Below are positions 24,543 to 33,104 of a DNA stretch of 64,000 nucleotides, piece after piece. Made by a program: the position numbers and the translations under genes. Position 1 is the stretch's first letter. Each line of letters begins with the position of its first letter. The notes beneath the pieces are model-generated. The model worked only from the letters and a program-made list of their open reading frames with translations, ran no database searches and had not been told where the DNA came from. The DNA is from Acidobacteriaceae bacterium (GTDB lineage Bacteria > Acidobacteriota > Terriglobia > Terriglobales > Acidobacteriaceae): NCBI GenBank assembly GCA_003134815.1, contig PLCO01000009.1, positions 127,010 to 191,009 on the forward strand, given 5' to 3'.

Positions 24543-26591
24543 TTACGCTGCCTGCAGCTCGAGGATAATGGCCGCGCCGCGAGGATGGAGGTTTACAGCA
24601 GAGGCGCGACCGTTCTGGTCGCGGAGAATGGTGGCGCAAAGGCTGAGGCCCATTCCGGCTGTTTCTCCGCCGGCACGGGCGGGGACAAAAGGATCGAAGG
24701 CGCGCTCAGGATTGAGGAAGCCCGGTCCGGAGTGAGTGACGGAGATGTGCACGAGGCTGCCCTCGCGAGCCGCTTCAAGACGAATGGTCTTGGACTCCCT
24801 GGGCGCGGAGGCAGGGCTTTCGCGCTCCACAGCGCCGATGGCGTATTGCAGGCAATGGAGAAGGGCCTGGCGCAACTGCTGCGCGCCGCAGAGGATCCGA
24901 GGCATTCCCGGCGCCACGTTGACCTGGAACTCGATAGAGCGGTGCAGAAACTCGGGACGATAGAGCTGCTCCATGTCCGAGAGCAGCTCGGAGACGGAGA
25001 TTGCGGCGGGCTGGTCAGAATGCGCGTGCGAGACGCGGGAGAGGCTCTCGAGAGTGGAGCGGATGCTTCGCGCTTCGTTCACGATGGATTCGATGGCCTT
25101 TCGATCCTGAGCATCGAGCGATTCCGATTCCTTGAGCAGAGAAGCAAAGCCAAGGATGACCGTGAGCGGACTGTTCAACTGCTGAGTGACGTTGCCGGCT
25201 AATTGGCCGAGACCTGCGAATCTCTCCGAGTCGATGAGTTTCTCAAAGAGCATGGTTTGGCTGCGCGTGGCCTGAATGCGCGCGACAAGCATTTCGATGG
25301 GGAGCAGATCGTCAAGGCTGGGTGCGTCTCCGGATGCGGGCATTCCGCTGCCGTCGTCAGCGCGCATTCCCTTCAGCAGGAGAGCTCCTTCAACGCCGGA
25401 GCGGCCGATCATGGGAACGGCCAATACGGAAGTGAAACAGAGGCGCTCAAGGTCGTCGCCGGGAATGAGCCAGGGCTTGAGATCGAGGCGAACTGTTTTG
25501 CTGTTTGCAACGGCGACCGGAGCCGAACCGGGCGCGAGAAAAAACCCCTCAACGGGGATTCGGCTGGCTAATTGATCGAGCGGCCGGGCGATGGCGTTCT
25601 CCAACCCCACGCATCCGGCCAGCCGGAAGCGCCCGGTGTTTTCAAGCAGCAGCGCGGCCTGGGTGAAGCAACTGTTTCTGACGACGGTTTCGCAGATGTC
25701 AGCGCCCTGACGGTCGAAGTCTTCAACTCTGCGCCGGGTGAGCATGAGGTTGGCGTACGCCTCAAGCTGGCGCCGCGCGCTACGCTCGCGCTGCTGCGCC
25801 GCCCTATTGCTGTTGAGTTCATTCTCCAGGGCAAGCACGATCATGCCTACGGCGGCAACTACTTTGGCCATGACAATGACGCGCGCGAGGCTAAGGTCGA
25901 TAAACGGATCCAGGCCGATGAAAGGAAAGATGTGGAAGCAGGCAAGCGACCATGCGAGGAAGCCGAGAACGCTGAGGAAGACCCCCGGAGAGAAGCGGCG
26001 GTAAACGAAGACGATTAACACAGCCGCCATCTGGAGGTTGATGCACTCCACAAAAGTGAGGCCGAAGCCGGCACCGAGCAGGCAGCAGACCCAAATGGCA
26101 AAGGTTCCCAGAACGGCGCTGAATGAAACGCCAATCCAGAGGGGCACGGTGCCTTTGGTCATTCCCCAAAAGACGCCGACGCCAAAGCTCATGGCGATTA
26201 GAGCCGGAAAGAGCAGAAAGAGCGGGCCATGAGGCTGAACCCCGCCGAAGACTCCGTAAAGAAGAACGGAATAGAGGACAAGAAAGGCGGCGTATGGGAC
26301 AACGAAGAGAATGTGAAAGCGCCCAATACGGAAACGCAGCGGGGACAGCGAGCCGAGAAACATGGCTGCGCTCAACTGAATGAAAATCTGACCAGAGGCC
26401 ACCAACCATGGGGAACCCGCGCCCGGGTAGCCATTCATGGTGTAGAGCAGGATCATGGCGACGATGGAGAAGAAGAAGCCGAGGAACCAAAGCAGCGAAC
26501 GGGCGTCGCGAAAGCGAAGATAGAGGTAGCCGAAGGCGGGCATCAGCAGCGCCGTCAGAATCAGAGCCGGAAAGTGATAATAATCGGGCAT
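24543..26591 (-). CDS. Membrane histidine-kinase-like protein lacking the catalytic residues
   Basis: 682 residues. The N-terminal third has about eight membrane helices (to residue 250), then a coiled-coil and a GAF-like domain (about 285-430), then a HisKA/HATPase-like region. The H-box reads NVTQQLNSPLTVI: the phospho-accepting His is Gln470. The N-box (LLHCLQYAIGAVE) lacks the essential Asn, and the G1 box reads THSGPG with no Asp. The F-box-like AFDPFVP and the G2 box GMGLSLC remain. It is therefore probably a pseudokinase that senses and binds partners rather than phosphorylating. The fold assignment is firm; the loss of activity is inferred from residues. Confidence 0.85.
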   Translation of the reverse strand: MPDYYHFPALILTALLMPAFGYLYLRFRDARSLLWFLGFFFSIVAMILLYTMNGYPGAGSPWLVASGQIFIQLSAAMFLGSLSPLRFRIGRFHILFVVPYAAFLVLYSVLLYGVFGGVQPHGPLFLLFPALIAMSFGVGVFWGMTKGTVPLWIGVSFSAVLGTFAIWVCCLLGAGFGLTFVECINLQMAAVLIVFVYRRFSPGVFLSVLGFLAWSLACFHIFPFIGLDPFIDLSLARVIVMAKVVAAVGMIVLALENELNSNRAAQQRERSARRQLEAYANLMLTRRRVEDFDRQGADICETVVRNSCFTQAALLLENTGRFRLAGCVGLENAIARPLDQLASRIPVEGFFLAPGSAPVAVANSKTVRLDLKPWLIPGDDLERLCFTSVLAVPMIGRSGVEGALLLKGMRADDGSGMPASGDAPSLDDLLPIEMLVARIQATRSQTMLFEKLIDSERFAGLGQLAGNVTQQLNSPLTVILGFASLLKESESLDAQDRKAIESIVNEARSIRSTLESLSRVSHAHSDQPAAISVSELLSDMEQLYRPEFLHRSIEFQVNVAPGMPRILCGAQQLRQALLHCLQYAIGAVERESPASAPRESKTIRLEAAREGSLVHISVTHSGPGFLNPERAFDPFVPARAGGETAGMGLSLCATILRDQNGRASAVNLHPRGAAIILELQAA

Positions 26592-26910
26592 GAAAGCCGC
26601 GAATCCCCTTCCCTTTCAGAATCCCGTTGCCTGTCAGGATCCGATTCCCTGGCAGCGGTAAGTGCCGATCTCCAATGGCTTGCGAACCCAGGACCCGTTC
26701 TCGTCTTCAAAAAGCGCGGGGTTGGCGAGGATGCACTTCGACTGATCGCGCCGAGACGGGGCGTTCCGCGCCTAGTGTTCCAAGCCTAGTATTGGGGCCT
26801 CCCCAAGGCGAAGTACATGCGTCTAAAGTTGCAACGGGGTGAGAGTATTGGGCAGGAGATTCTTGGTCGCGAAGGGCACTGGCGGGGATCGCCCAAGGAG
26901 GCGAGCTAAG
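26592..26910. other. Gene-free intergenic region
   Basis: Divergent spacer between the kinase-like gene and the exported-protein gene. It contains short near-repeats (CCCTTTCAGAATCCCGTTGCC-type segments near 26608..26650) but no recognisable promoter or gene. It ends with the AAGGAGG ribosome-binding site at 26895..26901. Confidence 0.4.
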
Positions 26911-27792
26911 TTGGCAATTCAACGGTGGATCGCGGCGATCGCAGTAGCCGGCTGTGCACTGACAGCTGCCGCTCAGAACAAAGACACGTTTACGCCTATG
27001 CCGCTCGATTCGGGCTTCGGGCGCATGGACATTTCCGATCCGCCGATACCGGCGGAACAGATCATCAAGGAATTCTCAGCGAAGGAGTCGGCATTCCAGG
27101 ATGCGCTGAACCACTATACATACCGCCGAACGGCAAAAGTTGACGAGGTGGACGACGACAGCAACAAGGTGACAGGCGAGTGGTATGAGGTGGATGATGT
27201 GATCTTCGATCCGAGCGGGAAACGCACGGAGAGGGTTGACTTTGCGCCGGCAAACACGCTGAAGCAGATCATGATGTCGCCTTCCGATTTGCAGGACCTG
27301 CAGCACGGCTATCCCTTTGTGCTGACCATCGCGGAGGTTCCAAAGTACGACATCAAGTACGTGGGGCGCCAGAAAGTGGATGATCTGGAGTGCTATGTAT
27401 TCGACGTGAGCCCGAAGACGATCGAGAAAGGCCAGCGTTACCTGGACGGGCGCATCTGGGTGGACGCGACCGACCTGCAGATCGTGGTGACCAATGGACG
27501 CATGGTGCCCGACGACACACGCAAGAATAGCGAGGACCTGCACGCGCCATTCATGACCTGGCGACAGCAGATCGACGGGAACTACTGGTTCCCTGTTTAT
27601 ACAAAGGGTGAAGGGATTCTGCACTTCAGCGGCGGCTACGGTTACATGGCGCAGGACGTGCACATCCGCGAAACAATCAAATACACCGACTACAAGAAAT
27701 TTGGATCATCGAGCAAGGTTTTCTACAACGGGCAAGAGGTTACGAACGACCCGCAAACTCCGGCGCCTGCACCCGACAGCCCACCTAGATAG
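26911..27792 (+). CDS. Exported LolA-like (outer-membrane lipoprotein-sorting type) protein
   Basis: About 293 residues from TTG 26911, chosen because a near-perfect AAGGAGG lies 9 bases upstream and a signal peptide (WIAAIAVAGCALTAAAQ) follows. A GTG frame start at 26839 lacks this. The mature protein has the pattern of the LolA/LolB-like fold common in Acidobacteria: an N-terminal helix with a YTYRRTAKV strand, then IKYVGRQKVDDLECYVFDVSP, GRIWVDATDLQIV and a later FPVYTKGEG strand. Such proteins usually shuttle lipid or lipoprotein in the periplasm; the substrate here is unknown. The next gene (porin) begins about 100 bases later. Confidence 0.8.
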   Translation: MAIQRWIAAIAVAGCALTAAAQNKDTFTPMPLDSGFGRMDISDPPIPAEQIIKEFSAKESAFQDALNHYTYRRTAKVDEVDDDSNKVTGEWYEVDDVIFDPSGKRTERVDFAPANTLKQIMMSPSDLQDLQHGYPFVLTIAEVPKYDIKYVGRQKVDDLECYVFDVSPKTIEKGQRYLDGRIWVDATDLQIVVTNGRMVPDDTRKNSEDLHAPFMTWRQQIDGNYWFPVYTKGEGILHFSGGYGYMAQDVHIRETIKYTDYKKFGSSSKVFYNGQEVTNDPQTPAPAPDSPPR

Positions 27793-27896
27793 AAGCACAC
27801 GCCGGATTAGATGGCATTGGCAGAACGTATGCCACCGCGAGAGGTTAAGCGATCCGGAATGCGATGGAATCGCCAGGTGGATGATCTACTAAGTTC

Positions 27897-29399
27897 GTGG
27901 CTGATAGCACGAAAAAACGCGCTGCGCGAGAGAGAATGCGGCGCCTCCTGTGTCACGTTGCCGTGCGGATTTGTTGCGGACTTGCAGTCGCCGCGCTCTT
28001 GCGCCCGATGCCGGCGGTGGCGCAGAGGGCGGGATCCGCTCCAGCGAAGGACAAGGCCGGTGTGGGCCACGCTGCGAAAGAAGTTGCAAGCGGAGACACT
28101 GACACTGCCGGCGATTCCGATACGGTATTTCCGCACACGCTGACGGGGCGGTACTGGATCTCCGGCCAGGCGAACGTGATTCTGCAGGGTCATGGGGCGT
28201 TCCCAGCCGCTTACAGCGGGCCGAACAGCCTGACCAACTGGGCGCAGGGCGCAACGTCGCACCTGCTGACGCTTTACACCGGATACGAACTTTCGAAAAC
28301 GACCGAGGTCTTCGCCGATATCGAAGACGCGACGGGAAACGGCATCGGGAGATCATCCGGATTGGCGGGATACGTGAACCTGGATGCGGTGCGGCTGAGG
28401 GAGGGCGTGCCGCTGTCAAAGGCTACCTACCTGGCGCAACTGATGGTGCGGCAGATCATCCCGCTGACGAGCGATCGAGTAGCCGCCGACCGTGATGAAC
28501 TCGATCTGGCCACCTCGGTTCCGGCTCGCCGGCTGGAGTTACGCGCAGGCAAGATGGACCTGACGGATTTTTTTGATGTGAACACTTATGGCTCCGACAG
28601 CAATCTGCAGTTCATGAACTGGACTGTGGACAGCAATGGCGCTTACGACGTGGCATCAAATACGCGGGGCTACACGGACGCCGTCATGCTGGAGTATGAC
28701 GATCCCTCGCGCGCCGCGCGCTTTGCCGAAGCGCTGATGCCGAAGGTTGCAGACAGTGAATTTCTGGATGCTGATGTCGTACGGGCACGCGCGGAGAACC
28801 TTGAGCTGGAAGCGCGTGGCAAACATATTGTTCATCGCGACGGCACAGTCCGGCTGCTTGGCTATCTGAATCATGGCAACATGGGAAGCTACCGTGAAGC
28901 CAATGCCGATTTCCTCGCAGGCGAGACTGCGACGCCCAACATTATTGCGACGCGCAGGCAGGGACGGCACCGCTACGGATTCGGCCTGAACATGGAGCAG
29001 GAGATTGCGAAGGACGTGGGCGTGTTCGCGCGGTTGGGGTGGAGCGATGGGCATAACGAGACCTTCTGCTATACGGAAGTCGACCGAACGGCGCAGATCG
29101 GTGCGGTCGCGATGGGTGGACGGTGGCGGCGGAGCAGCGATCGCGCCGGTGCGGCATTTGTGACGAACGGAATTACTGCCGGGCATCAAGAGTATCTTGC
29201 AATGGGCGGGGTGGGATTTCTGCTGGGGGACGGCGCATTGACGTACGGGCGGGAGAATATCGTGGAAGCTTTTTACACCGCGCACCTGTGGCGAGGGTTC
29301 TTCGCGTCCTACGACTTTCAGCACATTAACAATCCCGGATATAACCAGGCGCGCGGGCCGGTTGCGGTTTCAGGGTTCCGCTTTCATACGGACTTTTGA
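27897..29399 (+). CDS. OprB-type carbohydrate porin
   Basis: 500 residues from GTG 27897; the ATG at 27936 (preceded by GAGAGA) is an equally good start and would shorten the N-terminus by 13 residues. A signal peptide ends near PAVAQ. The mature protein contains the OprB-like opening strand (GRYWISGQANVILQGHG), many alternating beta strands and a C-terminal aromatic strand (SGFRFHTDF). It would form an outer-membrane beta-barrel for sugar or sugar-acid uptake. A lipoprotein-shuttle-like gene precedes it on the same strand. Confidence 0.88.
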   Translation: MADSTKKRAARERMRRLLCHVAVRICCGLAVAALLRPMPAVAQRAGSAPAKDKAGVGHAAKEVASGDTDTAGDSDTVFPHTLTGRYWISGQANVILQGHGAFPAAYSGPNSLTNWAQGATSHLLTLYTGYELSKTTEVFADIEDATGNGIGRSSGLAGYVNLDAVRLREGVPLSKATYLAQLMVRQIIPLTSDRVAADRDELDLATSVPARRLELRAGKMDLTDFFDVNTYGSDSNLQFMNWTVDSNGAYDVASNTRGYTDAVMLEYDDPSRAARFAEALMPKVADSEFLDADVVRARAENLELEARGKHIVHRDGTVRLLGYLNHGNMGSYREANADFLAGETATPNIIATRRQGRHRYGFGLNMEQEIAKDVGVFARLGWSDGHNETFCYTEVDRTAQIGAVAMGGRWRRSSDRAGAAFVTNGITAGHQEYLAMGGVGFLLGDGALTYGRENIVEAFYTAHLWRGFFASYDFQHINNPGYNQARGPVAVSGFRFHTDF

Positions 29400-29489
29400 T
29401 GGAAGCAGGGACTTAGGGACTGGGGACGTAGGGACTAATCTGCCCTGACTTCGACAGGGATGGCCTTCGGGATTGAAAAGCGATGAAGT

Positions 29490-30431
29490 TCAACGGAGTG
29501 AGCCGGACGCGTTGCCCGCGCCCATGAGGACGAGAGAGCGCTGCGCGAATGGCGAGTAGACGAGAAGCGTTGTGCAGGCGAGCGCCAGGCCGAAGTTGAT
29601 GTGGTGGAGGAGAAGGAAGGGCGAGAGCGACCATAACTCGTCGAAGACAAGCAGAAACGGCCAGAGCTTGAGGAACTTTCCCTGGAAACCCGGCGCGTGA
29701 AAGAGCGCAGCACAAAGGATGAAAGCGCGGGCAGGAATTAGAATGGCGGCGGCGACAATGAGGCCGCGAAACATGAGAGTCGCCATGGGCAGCAGCGAGA
29801 GGAGATCGCCGATCTCCGCAAGGTTGGCGAGCGCTCCCACATAAAAACCCAGATACATGAGCTGAAAAAGAACGAAGAGCGTCTGGACGACCGGAAAGGA
29901 CGTTTTGGGAAGGTCCTCCGGTGTGGAAAGAATCCGGGTGCGCGGCTGGGGATCGCGGTGAGCTGATGGTTCCAGATCTTTCGATGTGGCGGCCGAGGAC
30001 TCGCCGGGCGCGAGCGGCTGAGCGTTGACAGAGTCGATACGGTCGAATTTGGGTTCGGGGTTGGGGTTGGCAATAGGCCCAGCGATGCGCTCGACGGGAG
30101 CAAGGAAGCGATAACCGCGCCGCGCGAGGGTTTCAACGAATCGGGGACTGCCGGCCGTATCGCCGAGGGCCTCGCGAATGCGATTGACCGCGGAGTTGAC
30201 GCCGTGCTCGTAATCAACGAAGGTTCCTTCAGGCCATAGCACGCGAGAGATTTCGTCACGGGTGATCAACTGACCCGGCCGATCAAGAAGCATGAGAAGA
30301 ATCTGGAAGGGCTGGGCATTGAGCTTGACGCGCATTCCCTGCCTGCGCAATTCGCCCGTTGCGGCGTCCGCTTCAAAGACTCCAAAGCGATATCGCTTTG
30401 CTTGCCGAAGGTCGCCCATCAGATCCGCCAT
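29490..30431 (-). CDS. Winged-helix (OmpR/CadC-type) regulator with membrane C-terminus
   Basis: About 313 residues from ATG 30431 (upstream frame to 30539 lacks support). Residues 10-110 form a CadC/OmpR-type winged helix (YRFGVFEADAATGELRR ... QPFQILLMLLDRPGQLI ... GVNSAVNRIREALGD ... VETLARRGYRFLAPV). A Pro/Asn-rich linker (about 115-175) follows, then about five hydrophobic helices (190-300). It would regulate transcription while anchored in the membrane. No receiver domain is present, so the signal probably comes through the membrane part. Confidence 0.82.
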   Translation of the reverse strand: MADLMGDLRQAKRYRFGVFEADAATGELRRQGMRVKLNAQPFQILLMLLDRPGQLITRDEISRVLWPEGTFVDYEHGVNSAVNRIREALGDTAGSPRFVETLARRGYRFLAPVERIAGPIANPNPEPKFDRIDSVNAQPLAPGESSAATSKDLEPSAHRDPQPRTRILSTPEDLPKTSFPVVQTLFVLFQLMYLGFYVGALANLAEIGDLLSLLPMATLMFRGLIVAAAILIPARAFILCAALFHAPGFQGKFLKLWPFLLVFDELWSLSPFLLLHHINFGLALACTTLLVYSPFAQRSLVLMGAGNASGSLR

Positions 30432-30599
30432 AGCTTTCGACAAGTGTAGCCGATGGAGATTTGGGCCGACGCATGATCGGGACAAATGAGAATTTCGTCG
30501 AAGTGCAGTGGTTGGAGCGTCTTGCGCGGTGAGAAACATTCATCCGCGGGTGAGGCGGCGTGCATTGCCCATCAATCATCGAAGGGGTAAGGTGCAGAG

Positions 30600-31394
30600 A
30601 TGACGCGAGTTTATTTCTTCAGATTGATCGCTGCTGGGGCGTTGATGCTTTTTTCGGCAGCTTCAGTTTTGGCGGGCGAAGCGCCAACTCCAGTTGCGGT
30701 TGCTGAATTCAACGACTATGTGGGGCACGAGGAGGCGCGGCTAGCGCAGGAACACCGGTCGGCTGAAGGATTTCTGCCTCTCGTGGATCGGGCGCGCGTA
30801 AAGAATGGTGAAGTGGTTCTTGAACACTTGACACCGGCGACGATGAATGACCTGCCGGGAGCGCTGTTGCAAGACTGGCGCGGGACGGCGTTTGTTCCCG
30901 GAGCCAAGGGCGAGGACTTTGAGCGCGTGATGCGGAATTTTGAGACCTTTCCGCGAATCTATTCGCCGGAAGTGCTGAGAGCCGGCGTGCGAACAAAGGG
31001 CGCTAATCACTATCAGGTAGCGATGCGCGTGCGGCAACAGCACATTTTGACCGTTGTAATGGATATGACATACGACACCACGTTTGGACGACTTGACGCG
31101 CGGCATGGATACAGCTTGTCGCCGAGCATGCAAATCACCGAGATTGACGCGGCGGGTACCACGAAGGAACGTGCTTTGAGCGCGGATGAGGAGCACGGTT
31201 TTCTGTGGCGGTTGAATAACTATTGGAGTTATGAAGAGGGGGATGGGGGGTTGTATATCCAGGTCGAGTCGGTCTCGTTGAGTCGGTCTGTTCCGAAGGG
31301 TCTGGGTTGGGCAATCGGGCCGTTTGTGAACAGCGTACCGAGGGAATCGCTGGAGTTTACGTTGCGCGCGACACGGGATGCGCTGAAGAAATAG
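30600..31394 (+). CDS. Exported protein of unknown function
   Basis: 264 residues with a clean signal peptide (FFRLIAAGALMLFSAASVLAG). The mature part is a mixed alpha/beta domain; the C-terminal third (YWSYEEGDGGLYIQVESVS and the following SRSVPKGLGWAIGPFV) matches a pattern seen in SRPBCC-like exported proteins of Acidobacteria. It is followed 48 bases downstream by a CDP-alcohol phosphatidyltransferase on the same strand, so the two may be cotranscribed. The function is unknown. Confidence 0.75.
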   Translation: MTRVYFFRLIAAGALMLFSAASVLAGEAPTPVAVAEFNDYVGHEEARLAQEHRSAEGFLPLVDRARVKNGEVVLEHLTPATMNDLPGALLQDWRGTAFVPGAKGEDFERVMRNFETFPRIYSPEVLRAGVRTKGANHYQVAMRVRQQHILTVVMDMTYDTTFGRLDARHGYSLSPSMQITEIDAAGTTKERALSADEEHGFLWRLNNYWSYEEGDGGLYIQVESVSLSRSVPKGLGWAIGPFVNSVPRESLEFTLRATRDALKK

Positions 31395-31441
31395 TCAAGG
31401 CGATGGCAGCTCGCGAAGAGATAAGCAGATAGGAGACGACG

Positions 31442-32194
31442 ATGGGCGCACAGATTCTGGCGGCAAAGAACGAGGCAATAAGTGACATGGGGTTTGAGAA
31501 CGCGCGACGCGTGAACGAGGCGTTGACGGCTCGGATGGAGAAGCGCGCATTGCAGTGGATGGCAAAGCGCGCGCCGAGGTGGGTGACTTCAGACCAGCTG
31601 ACTGTGCTCGGCCTGATCGCGCAGATTGGCGCGGGTATCTGCTTTGCGATGTCGCGTTACGACCGCAGGTTCTTGCTTGCGGTGATTGTGTGCCTGGCGC
31701 TGAATTGGCTGGGCGATAGCCTGGACGGGACACTGGCGCGCGTGCGCCGGCAGGAGCGGCCGCGCTACGGGTTCTATGTGGACCACATCGTGGACGTGCT
31801 GGGAGCGGTAGCGCTGATGTGCGGGCTCGGCTTCTCTGGGTTGCTGCACGAGGCGACGGCGATGGCCATGCTGATCGCGTTTTTGGTGCTTTCGAGCGAA
31901 AGCTACCTGGCCACATACACGTTGAAGCGCTTTGAGCTTTCGCAGGGAATCTTCGGGCCGACGGAGATTCGGATTCTGCTGGCGATGGGGTGCCTGGCGG
32001 CAATGCGCAGCCCGTATGCGACGGTATTTGGGCACAGAATGCTGCTCTTCGATCTGGGCGGGGCGATTGCGACTGCTGGAATGGCGGGAATGGCGTTGGC
32101 GGTGACGGTGCGTCACACGGCGCAACTTTACAGACAGGATCCGATTGACAGGAGCCGATCAGCAAGAGCCGTTGAGGTGGACGCCCGGAACTGA
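31442..32194 (+). CDS. CDP-alcohol phosphatidyltransferase
   Basis: 250 residues, with AGGAG 6 bases before ATG. The family signature D-x2-D-G-x2-A-R ... G-x3-D-x3-D is present: DSLDGTLAR, then GFYVDHIVD (about residues 97-121). It transfers a phosphatidyl group from CDP-diacylglycerol to an alcohol in the inner membrane; six hydrophobic segments fit. The acceptor (glycerol-3-phosphate, inositol, serine or other) cannot be told. The following membrane-protein gene starts 44 bases later. Confidence 0.88.
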   Translation: MGAQILAAKNEAISDMGFENARRVNEALTARMEKRALQWMAKRAPRWVTSDQLTVLGLIAQIGAGICFAMSRYDRRFLLAVIVCLALNWLGDSLDGTLARVRRQERPRYGFYVDHIVDVLGAVALMCGLGFSGLLHEATAMAMLIAFLVLSSESYLATYTLKRFELSQGIFGPTEIRILLAMGCLAAMRSPYATVFGHRMLLFDLGGAIATAGMAGMALAVTVRHTAQLYRQDPIDRSRSARAVEVDARN

Positions 32195-32238
32195 CGGGCG
32201 AGACCTCAGTTCGCGTAAAGTGTGGAAGCGGCGCGCCG

Positions 32239-33045
32239 ATGAGAGAAACCGGGGGTGTCTTCGGGGATTCGGCGGATGCCGCGATGGAAGCAAATGCGAT
32301 ATTCTGCTTCGTCCTGAGGAATCCCGCTTTGACTGACGCGATGCAAAATCACGCGACGTACAAGAATCCCGCGGTCCTGTCGCACCACGCGATGCGCAGG
32401 ATGGTCGGCATGATCGCGTTGCTGCTGCCTTTCGTTCTTACCGGCGGGAACATTTTGATCTCATTCTTAGGGCCAAGCCACGCGCTGCCCAGCCCCCTTT
32501 TACAGCGATCGATCAGCGATTATCGATACACAGCAATGAGCGGTTGCGAGGTCGGAAGCCTGTGCGCAATCGCGGCGTTCCTGATGTGTTCGCGCGGATA
32601 CGACTGGGCCGACGAGATCACGGGCTATCTGGCCGGGTTTCTGACTCTGGGCGTGGCACTGTGTCCCTCGGTGAATCCGCGAGACCCTGTGCACACTCCG
32701 CTGCAGCTGGAGTTGAATACGGTTCACACCGTGTTTGCGGCCCAGATGTTTCTCGTCCTCGCCTATTTCTGCCTGGTTCTGTTCCGCAAGAGCGCGCCTG
32801 GGAAAAGCCGCACTCGACGCAAGCAGCACAGAAACGCCGTCTACGCGGTCTGCGGCACGGTGATCCTGGTCTGCGACGTCCTGATGGTCAGCTTGAATCT
32901 GGATCGCGCGGAGCGATGGCTGAGGCCGATCAACCCGCTGCTGACCTGCGAATCGCTGGCGCTTATCGCCTTCGGCATCGCCTGGCTCACGAAGGGCAAC
33001 GGCATTCTGAGAGACAGGCCGCATAACCACGTCCAGGCTGCCTGA
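32239..33045 (+). CDS. Polytopic membrane protein (DUF998-like)
   Basis: 268 residues from ATG 32239, or 234 from ATG 32341, which is the better protein start because the residues before it look non-coding. Seven or so hydrophobic helices follow; DUF998-type features include TGGNILISFLGPSH, the LSDYRYTAMSGCEVG-like segment and the final LALIAFGIAWL helix. Basic C-terminal loop. The function is unknown; it lies after the phosphatidyltransferase on the same strand. Confidence 0.7.
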   Translation: MRETGGVFGDSADAAMEANAIFCFVLRNPALTDAMQNHATYKNPAVLSHHAMRRMVGMIALLLPFVLTGGNILISFLGPSHALPSPLLQRSISDYRYTAMSGCEVGSLCAIAAFLMCSRGYDWADEITGYLAGFLTLGVALCPSVNPRDPVHTPLQLELNTVHTVFAAQMFLVLAYFCLVLFRKSAPGKSRTRRKQHRNAVYAVCGTVILVCDVLMVSLNLDRAERWLRPINPLLTCESLALIAFGIAWLTKGNGILRDRPHNHVQAA

Positions 33046-33104
33046 GTGCAACCTGCCCGACGACCTCCTGCTTTATGCGCGGAAAAATTCCCGCAGCGCG
33101 CTTC

